Source of the DNA: Deltaproteobacteria bacterium
GTDB lineage: Bacteria; Myxococcota_A; UBA9160; UBA4427
NCBI GenBank assembly: GCA_011051925.1
Contig: DRKE01000070.1
Span: 1-5,284 of the forward strand
DNA: 5,284 bases
Direction: 5' to 3'
Below are positions 1 through 5,161 of the stretch, piece after piece. The translations under genes were made by a program, and so were the position numbers. Every line of letters begins with the position of its first letter. Position 1 is the stretch's first letter. The notes under the pieces were generated by a model. The model was not told the origin of the DNA and did not search any database. It saw nothing but the letters and a program-made list of their open reading frames with translations.

Positions 1-536
1 CGGCCTCGGCCCATCGGATCTTCGCCCGCCTCGAGGGCCTCGCGATTCCCACGATCGCGGCCGTGAACGGATTCGCCCTGGGCGGGGGCTGTGAACTCGC
101 TCTGGCCTGCGACTGGATCTATGCCTCGACGAAGGCCCGGTTGGGCCAGCCCGAGACCAAGCTCGGGTTGATTCCCGGATTCGGGGGGACCAGCCGACTC
201 GTTCGGCGGGTGGGCCTCGCCTGGGCGAAGGAGCTCGTCCTCGTGGCGGAGCCGATCGGGGCGGAGGAAGCCTCACGGATCGGTCTCGTCAATCGGATCT
301 TCGAACCCGAGGCGCTCGTTCCGGCCGCTCTCGCGGCGGGAGAGGCGGTTGCCGCACGCGGTCCCGTCGCGACCCGGATCGCGAAACGGGTCATGCAGGA
401 CGGGCAGGATGCGGACGTGCGGACCGCCCATGCCCTCGAACAGCAGGCCTTCGGCCTCGTCTTCGCTTCCCAGGATCGGGTCGAAGGGACGACCGCCTTC
501 GTCGAGAAGCGGGATCCCGATTTCCAGGGGGGCTAG
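1..536 (+). CDS. Enoyl-CoA hydratase/isomerase (crotonase family), 5'-truncated by the window edge
   Basis: This is the C-terminal 177 residues of a crotonase-fold enzyme, which typically adds water to trans-2-enoyl-CoA in fatty-acid or amino-acid degradation in the cytoplasm. The reading frame is open from base 3 and ends at TAG 534-536. The GTG at 63 is an internal valine within the conserved AAVNGFALGGGCE stretch, so the true start lies left of the window. The oxyanion-hole glycines are present (GFALGGGCE), and both catalytic glutamates of true hydratases are kept: one in GGGCE (codon 93-95) and one in GQPE (codon 153-155). They are 20 residues apart, as in E. coli FadB. PGFGGTSRL follows, and the end (FVEKRDPDF) matches the usual family C-terminus. 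Having both Glu favours a genuine hydratase over an isomerase or other crotonase. The acyl-chain preference cannot be read from the sequence. It converges with leuD, with 148 bases between the stops. Confidence 0.92.
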   Translation, partial: ASAHRIFARLEGLAIPTIAAVNGFALGGGCELALACDWIYASTKARLGQPETKLGLIPGFGGTSRLVRRVGLAWAKELVLVAEPIGAEEASRIGLVNRIFEPEALVPAALAAGEAVAARGPVATRIAKRVMQDGQDADVRTAHALEQQAFGLVFASQDRVEGTTAFVEKRDPDFQGG

Positions 537-684
537 GGAACCTCTGCACACGCCGCCGTGCCGTGCCGGTGCGGGAGGGGGTCCCGTGCTCGAACAGGTT
601 CGGGCGGTCGGAGTGCCTGCTTCTCCGGGTCCTGGTGGCCGTTTCATCGACCCCGAGCGGGCGAGGGGCGTGATTCCGGTCGGC
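537..684. other. Convergent intergenic region between the hydratase and leuD
   Basis: These 148 bases separate two facing stop codons. I see no convincing gene. A short inverted repeat, CGAACAGGTTCG at 591-602, could fold as a small stem with a CAGG loop, but it has no T-tract, so it is not a recognisable intrinsic terminator. A short direct iteration of CCGTG lies at about 556-566. Transcription from both sides must end in or near this region, perhaps by a factor-dependent route. Confidence 0.4.
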
Positions 685-1290
685 CTACCCGATATAGGGG
701 AGCGCCGCTGCCGTTCGTTCGATCGCGTCGCCCGCCTCGAGCAGGACCCGCGTCGCGTCCCAGGTTCCCTCGAGCAGCTGATGCCGGACGCCGTCCGGGA
801 TGCCGGCCTGCATCTCGCCGGCCCGGGAAGTCACCGTGCGTGCTTCGAGGTCGATCCGGATCGACTGGGTCGGATCGAGCTCGACCGCGTCCATCAGCTT
901 CGTGAGATCGGATTCATCCAGCGTCACGCAGGGCAGCCCCAGACTCGTGCAGTTGCCCGCGAAGATCTCGGCGAAGGACCCGCCGATGAAGGCGCGGAAA
1001 CCGAAGCGCATGAGCGCCTGGGGCGCGTGTTCTCGAGACGAGCCGCAGCCGAAATTCTGGCCGACGATCAGGATCTCGGCGTTCGAGAAGCGCTCGTCAT
1101 CGAGGGGATGCTTCCCCTTGGCGGCCTTGCGCGCGTCCTCGAAGGCGTGCCGACCCATGTCGTCGAAGGTGACGACCTTCATGAAGCGCGCCGGGATGAT
1201 GCGATCCGTATCGATGTCGTCACCCCGCACGACGCAGCCCGTTCCCTCCACGCTGTCGATGCGGACGAGCTCCTCTCCCTGCCTGCTCAT
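685..1290 (-). CDS. leuD: 3-isopropylmalate dehydratase small subunit LeuD
   Basis: This is the 201-residue small (swivel-domain) subunit of isopropylmalate isomerase. With LeuC it converts 2-isopropylmalate to 3-isopropylmalate in leucine biosynthesis, in the cytoplasm. The N-terminal motif DDIDTDRIIPARF (residues 24-36) and the signature FGCGSSREHAP (about 80-90), which contains the active-site serine region, are both intact. The length is normal for bacterial LeuD. The start is ATG at 1290, preceded by a long purine-rich Shine-Dalgarno-like tract. It lies 31 bases downstream of the leuC stop on the same strand, so the two are almost certainly co-transcribed. The stop is TAG (685-687). Homoaconitase-type small subunits share this fold, but the pairing with a classical LeuC makes LeuD the best call. 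Confidence 0.96.
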   Translation of the reverse strand: MSRQGEELVRIDSVEGTGCVVRGDDIDTDRIIPARFMKVVTFDDMGRHAFEDARKAAKGKHPLDDERFSNAEILIVGQNFGCGSSREHAPQALMRFGFRAFIGGSFAEIFAGNCTSLGLPCVTLDESDLTKLMDAVELDPTQSIRIDLEARTVTSRAGEMQAGIPDGVRHQLLEGTWDATRVLLEAGDAIERTAAALPYIG

Positions 1291-1321
1291 GTTCCCTTCC
1301 TTCCTTTCCTCTCCTCGCTTC
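1291..1321 (-). promoter_or_regulatory. leuC-leuD gap with extended purine-rich ribosome binding region
   Basis: Read on the minus strand, most of this 31-base gap is an iterated purine tract of GGAGAGG, GGAAAGG and GGAAGG units ending in GGGAAC just before the leuD ATG. Several registers could pair with 16S rRNA at a usable spacing. This supports the chosen leuD start and efficient initiation on the leuCD message. There is no room for a separate promoter or terminator. Confidence 0.6.
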
Positions 1322-2731
1322 TCAGCCGATCTTGCGGACGTCGACGACCTCGCCGGCGAGAGCGGCGGCGGCCACCATCGCGGGGGACATCAGGAGGGTG
1401 CGGCCCGATGGCGATCCCTGCCGCCCCTTGAAGTTCCGGTTGCTCGAGGACGCGCAGACTTCGCGGCCCCGCAGTTTGTCCGGATTCATCGCGAGGCACA
1501 TCGAACAGCCGGGTTCCCGCCATTCGAAGCCCGCAGCACGGAAGATCTCGTCCAGTCCCTCCGCTTCGGCTTCCTTCTGGACCGCGGCCGAACCTGGCAC
1601 GACGAGGGCGCGAACCCCCTTCCGGACGTGGCCCGTCCGGGCGATCCGGGCGGCTTCGCGCAGGTCGGAGATCCGGCCGTTCGTGCACGAGCCGATGAAG
1701 GCGACATCGATCGGTGTGCCCGCGATCGAAGTGCCCGCCACGAAGTCCATGTATTCGAGCGCTTCCTCCACGCCGGCGCGTTCGTCCTCGGGGGTTTCGG
1801 CCGGGGTCGGGATCGATTCGCTGATGCCGAGGTTGTGGCCCGGATGGATGCCCCAGGTGACGGAGGGCTCGATCGTGGATCCGTCGATCCGGACGACGTC
1901 GTCGTAGGGCGCGTCCGGATCGCTGGCCATCGCGAGCCACTCCGCCGCGCGGGCCTCGAAACGAGCGTCGTCGGGCGCGAAACGGCGACCGCGAAGATAT
2001 TCGACGGTCTTCTCGTCCGGGTTCACGTACCCGCAGCGCGCGCCCCCCTCGATCGACATGTTGCAGACGGTCATGCGCTCTTCCATCGACATGGCGTCGA
2101 TCACGGGGCCCGCGTATTCGTAGGCGTAGCCCGTGCCGCCATTCACGCCGAGTTCCCGGATGATCGCGAGGATCACGTCCTTCGCGTAGACGCCGGGCTG
2201 GAGCTCGCCCGTCACTTCGATGCGTCGGACCTTCAGGGGGGCGATGGCGAGGCATTGGGAGGCGAGAACGTCGCGAACCTGGCTCGTGCCGATGCCGAAG
2301 GCGATCGCGCCGAAGGCGCCATGGGTGGACGTATGCGAGTCGCCGCAGGCGATCGTCATGCCGGGCTGGGTGAGCCCGAGCTCGGGGCCGATCACGTGCA
2401 CGATGCCCTGGGCACCGGTTTCGGGGCCGAAGAACCGGATGCCGTATTCCCGGCAGTTGCGCTCGAGTTCGCTCATCATCGCTTCGGCGAGTTCGTCCGA
2501 GAGCGGGCGTGACTGATCGTCGGTCGGGATGATGTGGTCGACGGTCGCGAAGGTGCGTTCGGGAAAGCGGACCGGCAGGCCGAGTTCGCGCAGCATGGCG
2601 AAGGCCTGGGGACTCGTCACCTCGTGGATCAGATGGGTTCCGATCAGCAACTGGGTCTGGCCGGAGTCCAGCTCGCGTACGCGGTGGGCCTCCCAGACCT
2701 TCTGGAAGAGGCTTCTGGGTCGGTGGGTCAT
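1322..2731 (-). CDS. leuC: 3-isopropylmalate dehydratase large subunit LeuC
   Basis: This is the 469-residue, [4Fe-4S]-cluster large subunit of isopropylmalate isomerase, an aconitase-superfamily enzyme of leucine biosynthesis. Recalled against E. coli LeuC it is collinear along its whole length: HEVTSPQAF (36-44), the TVDHIIPT block (63-70), GDSHTSTHGAFG (130-141), and a FIGSCTNGR motif with Cys349. It also has PGCSMC with Cys409 and Cys412, and the C-terminal SNRNFKGRQG and SPAM blocks. The three cysteines correspond to the cluster ligands (347, 407, 410 in E. coli). The ATG at 2731 gives an N-terminus only about three residues longer than E. coli. The frame stays open far upstream (to about 4324), but that part is arginine-rich and antisense to other genes. 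The Shine-Dalgarno is weak (GAGAAG directly against the start). It is divergent from the esterase gene and first in a leuCD unit. The stop is TGA. Confidence 0.97.
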   Translation of the reverse strand: MTHRPRSLFQKVWEAHRVRELDSGQTQLLIGTHLIHEVTSPQAFAMLRELGLPVRFPERTFATVDHIIPTDDQSRPLSDELAEAMMSELERNCREYGIRFFGPETGAQGIVHVIGPELGLTQPGMTIACGDSHTSTHGAFGAIAFGIGTSQVRDVLASQCLAIAPLKVRRIEVTGELQPGVYAKDVILAIIRELGVNGGTGYAYEYAGPVIDAMSMEERMTVCNMSIEGGARCGYVNPDEKTVEYLRGRRFAPDDARFEARAAEWLAMASDPDAPYDDVVRIDGSTIEPSVTWGIHPGHNLGISESIPTPAETPEDERAGVEEALEYMDFVAGTSIAGTPIDVAFIGSCTNGRISDLREAARIARTGHVRKGVRALVVPGSAAVQKEAEAEGLDEIFRAAGFEWREPGCSMCLAMNPDKLRGREVCASSSNRNFKGRQGSPSGRTLLMSPAMVAAAALAGEVVDVRKIG

Positions 2732-2764
2732 GCTTCTCGATTCCGGGTCCTGGAGAGGCCGTCG

Positions 2765-2780
2765 CTCCGTTCGAACGGAG
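2765..2780. promoter_or_regulatory. Perfect 16-base palindrome upstream of leuC (candidate operator or leader hairpin)
   Basis: CTCCGTTCGAACGGAG is identical to its own reverse complement. It sits 33 bases upstream of the leuC ATG, in the 195-base region shared with the divergently transcribed esterase. As DNA it has the form of a site for a dimeric regulator. As RNA it would make a six-base-pair stem with a UCGA loop. Position makes leuCD the likelier target. No regulator gene lies in the window, and I do not recognise it as a known consensus. Confidence 0.4.
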
Positions 2781-2926
2781 GGGCGGCGCCTCGAGCGGGT
2801 TCGGGGGTCGTCATTCGTGGGGCATGGATAGCACGGTCGCGCCGGTCCTCTACCTTCCCTGCCGTCCTCGTTGCCGGGTGTCGCGGAATCCGCCGCGGGC
2901 CCGGCCCGGGGGGTGATGGGGGATCG

Positions 2927-3577
2927 ATGGAGCTTCTGCATACCGCCCACGTACCGGCGGGTGACGGACCCTTCCCGACCGTCCTGGCGCTGCACGGATT
3001 CGGTGCGAGCGCCCATGATCTCCTGGGGCTCGCGCCGTTGGTCCGGGACGGGGAAGTCCTCTTCCTGTGTCCACAGGGACCGATGACGATCGAGCCGGCG
3101 CCGGGACAGCGCGCCTATGCCTGGTTCCCTCTCTCGGGGGCCGGGGAGATCGAGCCGACGGCCCTGGTCGCGGCGCGGGGGATGCTCGAGGGGTTCTTGG
3201 AGGACGCGCTGGAGCGGTACCCGATCGATCCCGACCGGCTGGTGATCCTCGGGTTCAGTCAGGGGGGCGTGATGGCCTATGACCTCGCGCTCGGGCGGCC
3301 GGAGCGGTTCGCCGCACTGGTGGCGCTCTCGAGCTGGTTGCCCGATGCGGTGCTGGCGGGCCTGAAGGAAGATCCCGCGCGGGCTTCCCTGGCCACCCTG
3401 GTCATCCACGGTTCGAACGATCCGATGATTCCGATCGACAGGGCGCGCGAAGCCCTCGCCCGACTCCAGGGACTGGGCATCGAAGCGGCCTGGGGCGAGT
3501 ACGAGATGGGACACGAGATCCATCCCCACGCGCTGCGGGATCTCGTGGGCTGGCTTTCGCAGGGGCCCTTTGCCTAG
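2927..3577 (+). CDS. Alpha/beta-hydrolase, phospholipase/carboxylesterase type (serine esterase)
   Basis: This 216-residue cytoplasmic-looking hydrolase has no signal peptide and resembles the small carboxylesterase/acyl-protein-thioesterase-like family (PF02230 type). The oxyanion-hole segment LALHGFGAS lies at 20-28. The nucleophile Ser111 is in GFSQGG (109-114, a GxSxG elbow), Asp165 is in HGSNDPMIP, and His196 is in MGHEIHP, so the triad is complete and in the usual order. PQGPM (49-53) and AYAWFPL (64-69 region) are also typical of the family. The ATG at 2927 follows a GGGGGA Shine-Dalgarno-like stretch and places the first beta-strand correctly. The frame extends upstream only as sequence antisense to leuC. 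Substrates in this family range from short-chain esters to acylglycerols, and nothing here narrows that. It diverges from leuC and converges with the DHPS-like gene, overlapping it by four bases. Confidence 0.9.
   Translation: MELLHTAHVPAGDGPFPTVLALHGFGASAHDLLGLAPLVRDGEVLFLCPQGPMTIEPAPGQRAYAWFPLSGAGEIEPTALVAARGMLEGFLEDALERYPIDPDRLVILGFSQGGVMAYDLALGRPERFAALVALSSWLPDAVLAGLKEDPARASLATLVIHGSNDPMIPIDRAREALARLQGLGIEAAWGEYEMGHEIHPHALRDLVGWLSQGPFA
3574..3577. other. Shared CTAG: overlapping convergent stop codons
   Basis: The palindromic tetranucleotide CTAG supplies TAG to the esterase on the plus strand (3575-3577) and TAG to the DHPS-like gene on the minus strand (3576-3574). The two genes therefore overlap tail to tail by four bases with no intergenic space, and each transcript must terminate inside the other gene. 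Confidence 0.9.
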
Positions 3578-4458
3578 CTGCATTCCGATCGGAGTGCGGT
3601 CGGAGGCATTCCGGTCGGACCCGCTTCGGAGGCGTTCGACATCTCCGGTTTGCCGGTCGAAGCGAAACCGCCGAGCCGGACGATCATCTCGGGCGTATGC
3701 GTGCGCACGTAGTCGGCTCCTGCATGCAGGATGGCCGAGGCGAGCAGGATGCGGGCCAGGCGTTCCGGTTTCCGAGCGGCATAGAGAAGGATCGGATGGC
3801 CGAGTTCGCGCAGGGCGTCGAGATTCCACACGATCTCGAGCTGACGATGGATTTTTTCGTGATCGCCCGTCGAAGGGTGGATGATGCCGAGATTCGGGTC
3901 GATCACGACCGATCCGATGCCAGCGCGCCGTGCGGCTTCGACCTTCGGCCCCAGATCGTCGAGGATCGCGCCGATTCCGGTCTCGGCGGGCGCCGCCGCG
4001 CGCATTGCATAGGCGTTCTCGTAGGGCATGAACGTGAGGAAGAGCGTCGCATCGACCGATGCGATGGCGTCGAGGAGCGGATCCGGAACCGTCCCGCCCG
4101 TGAAGTTCACCGCATCCGCACCGTGTTCGAGAGCAGCCATCGCCGTGTCCGGGCTCCAGGTGTCGATCGAGACGCGTCTTGCGCCTTGCGTCGGATCGGC
4201 CTCGGGATTCGTCGCTCGAGCCCCTTTCAGCAGCTCGAGAGCGGGAAGCAACCGTGCCCGCTCGCTGGCATCGTCGATCATCGGGGCATCGGGCGTGATC
4301 GATCGGGCACCCAGATCGATCCAATCCGCACCGGCGCGCAGGAGCGCAGTCGCCCGGTTCAGGACCTCTTCGGGCGTCGTCGCGATCGATTCCCGGACCA
4401 TCGACTCGGGCGAGACGTTGAGGACGCCGAGAATCCCGGGACGCGGGGGGGGAGTCAT
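3574..4458 (-). CDS. Dihydropteroate synthase-like pterin-binding protein (divergent)
   Basis: This 294-residue TIM-barrel protein resembles dihydropteroate synthase, which joins 6-hydroxymethyl-dihydropterin pyrophosphate to p-aminobenzoate in folate synthesis. Counterparts of the pterin-site residues are visible: Asn14 in GVLNVSP, Asp48 in IDLGARS, Asp99 in SIDTWSP, Asn118 in VNFTGG, Asp187 in IDPNLG, Lys230 in AARKPE, and Arg252/His254 in VRTHTPE. Other landmarks differ. Loop 1 lacks the usual TPDSFSDGG and reads SPESMVRES. Loop 2 has GARSITPD rather than GGESTRPG. DPGFGFGK is replaced by DPNLGIIHP, and GMSRKS by YAARKP. Residues from about 266 on look like a disordered tail. ATG 4458 begins just before the first strand but has no clear Shine-Dalgarno; a TTGACC box upstream may give a nearly leaderless message. 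It could be a real FolP variant, a paralogue using another arylamine, or a related pterin-binding enzyme. It is divergent from the PTPS-family gene. Confidence 0.8.
   Translation of the reverse strand: MTPPPRPGILGVLNVSPESMVRESIATTPEEVLNRATALLRAGADWIDLGARSITPDAPMIDDASERARLLPALELLKGARATNPEADPTQGARRVSIDTWSPDTAMAALEHGADAVNFTGGTVPDPLLDAIASVDATLFLTFMPYENAYAMRAAAPAETGIGAILDDLGPKVEAARRAGIGSVVIDPNLGIIHPSTGDHEKIHRQLEIVWNLDALRELGHPILLYAARKPERLARILLASAILHAGADYVRTHTPEMIVRLGGFASTGKPEMSNASEAGPTGMPPTALRSECS
3580..3597 (+). terminator. Stem-loop directly after the esterase stop (possible terminator or 3'-end structure)
   Basis: Three bases after the esterase stop, GCATTCCGATCGGAGTGC can form a seven-base-pair stem (one G-U pair) closed by a GATC loop. 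The position is right for a transcript 3' end, but no T-run follows (the next bases are GGTCGGAGG), so it is not a classical intrinsic terminator. It lies inside the last codons of the DHPS-like gene on the other strand. A second near-copy of the first 14 bases (13 of 14 identical) starts at 3606. Confidence 0.35.
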
Positions 4459-4567
4459 CGGGAAAGCATCCGCTCTGATCGGATCGTGGTCAAGACTCGT
4501 CCCGGGCGGCGTGTCATACTCGGTCGGACGCGGCAGCGGAGCGGACGCGAGGAGGATCGATTTCGAG
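4459..4567. promoter_or_regulatory. Divergent promoter region between the two pterin-family genes
   Basis: These 109 bases must carry the promoters of both genes. On the minus strand, TTGACC (4493-4488) is followed after 17 bases by a weak GATGCT (4470-4465), which would start transcription at or next to the DHPS-like ATG. On the plus strand, TGTCATACT (4512-4520) resembles an extended -10 element without a clear -35. An inverted repeat ATCCG-7 bases-CGGAT (4468-4484) lies over the minus-strand promoter spacer. All of this is by eye and individually weak. Confidence 0.35.
4550..4555 (+). promoter_or_regulatory. Shine-Dalgarno of the PTPS-family gene
   Basis: AGGAGG lies 12 bases before ATG 4568. 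The spacing is a little long, but there is no other ATG, GTG or TTG in frame between it and that ATG, so it supports the chosen start. Confidence 0.6.
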
Positions 4568-5104
4568 ATGGGCACCGAGCGCTGGGCGATCCACATGCAC
4601 AAGGAGTATTTCAAGTTCTCCTGTGCCCACTTCCTGATCTTTCCCGACGGATCGAAGGAACGGCTCCACGGCCACAACTATCATGTCGATGCCGAGATCG
4701 AGGGGCAGCTCACCGACCGCGGCCTCGTCATCGACTTCCTGCTCGTGAAACCCGTCATCCGCGAGCTCTGTGATTCGTTGGACGAGCGTTGGCTGATTCC
4801 CGGAGAGCATCCGGAACTCGTCGTCGAGACGCGTGACGATGGCCATTCCCGGATCCGCTATCGCGACAGCCGGTATCTGGCCCCGACCGACGAGATCCTC
4901 GTCCTGCCGATCAACAACACGTCGGCGGAGAACCTGGCGGGTTGGATCGGTCGTGAACTCGTGAGACGCATCGCCGAGCGCTTCGGACGGACGCAGATCC
5001 AGTCGCTCCGACTGAGCGTATCCGAAACCCCGGGACAATGGGGCGTCTATCGCTATTCCGACGCCGGACCATCGGGCGCGGGATCGATCGACCAGCGGGC
5101 ATGA
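4568..5104 (+). CDS. 6-pyruvoyl-tetrahydropterin synthase / QueD family protein with non-canonical active site
   Basis: This 178-residue T-fold protein belongs to the COG0720 family, whose members turn dihydroneopterin triphosphate into pterin products for tetrahydrobiopterin, queuosine or folate synthesis. The zinc ligands are all there: His21 in SCAHF, and His34 and His36 in LHGHNY. The substrate-anchoring Glu is probably Glu153 in SETPGQWG, and NTSAENLA (117-124) matches the family's PTSE block. The catalytic Cys of QueD (CxxxHGH) is replaced by Lys30 and is followed by Glu31 (ExxHGH). The Asp-His pair of the triad reads Asp72-Glu73 (LDERWL). About 30 additional residues, probably a beta-hairpin, lie between positions 79 and 113. 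The start is ATG 4568 with AGGAGG upstream, and the stop is TGA. A Glu at or near the Cys position is a trait described for PTPS-III, which makes 6-hydroxymethyl-dihydropterin in place of FolB. Together with the DHPS-like neighbour this hints at a folate role, but QueD-like or new chemistry is possible. Confidence 0.85.
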   Translation: MGTERWAIHMHKEYFKFSCAHFLIFPDGSKERLHGHNYHVDAEIEGQLTDRGLVIDFLLVKPVIRELCDSLDERWLIPGEHPELVVETRDDGHSRIRYRDSRYLAPTDEILVLPINNTSAENLAGWIGRELVRRIAERFGRTQIQSLRLSVSETPGQWGVYRYSDAGPSGAGSIDQRA

Positions 5105-5161
5105 TCGACCGGTCCGACCCTCGGCGCAGTCGCGTGGGAGGCGGCCGGCCCGGCCAGGGCA
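5105..5161. other. Convergent gap with GC-rich inverted repeat
   Basis: Between two facing stops, GGCCGG-C-CCGGCC (5143-5155) is an inverted repeat that could form a five-base-pair stem with a three-base loop. No T-run follows on either strand. It is a possible bidirectional 3'-end structure, but GC-rich sequence makes such repeats common by chance. Confidence 0.3.

Noticed and set aside
591..602. CGAACAGGTTCG inverted repeat as terminator or regulator site
   Set aside because: The stem is short, no T-tract follows, and it lies between convergent genes where an operator would have no promoter to act on.
349..1431. Plus-strand open frame of 360 codons overlapping the hydratase end and leuD
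   Set aside because: It is arginine- and proline-rich, out of frame with the hydratase and antisense to leuD, so it is a composition artefact.
2293..2310. GCGATCGC, the core of the cyanobacterial HIP1 repeat
   Set aside because: The octamer is not repeated at the density HIP1 shows. It looks like one member of the general GATC excess.
800..2512. Long plus-strand open frame of 570 codons opposite leuD and leuC
   Set aside because: It is a shadow frame caused by high GC. Both LeuC and LeuD on the other strand are conserved end to end, and the predicted product has biased composition and no recognisable motif.
2534..2926. Upstream extension of the esterase frame
   Set aside because: This stretch is antisense to the start of leuC and its upstream region. 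The hydrolase fold begins just after ATG 2927, which has a Shine-Dalgarno-like GGGGGA.
2732..4324. In-frame upstream extension of leuC giving a protein of about 1,000 residues
   Set aside because: The added part is arginine- and serine-rich with no family features, and it runs antisense to the esterase and through the DHPS-like gene in another frame. LeuC homology begins right after ATG 2731.
4028..4567. Upstream extension of the PTPS-family frame
   Set aside because: It is antisense to the DHPS-like gene. The family homology starts after ATG 4568, and AGGAGG supports that start.
3697..4773. Plus-strand open frame of 358 codons opposite the DHPS-like gene
   Set aside because: It is antisense to a protein with recognisable pterin-binding motifs and runs out of frame into the PTPS-family gene. 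It shows no motifs of its own.
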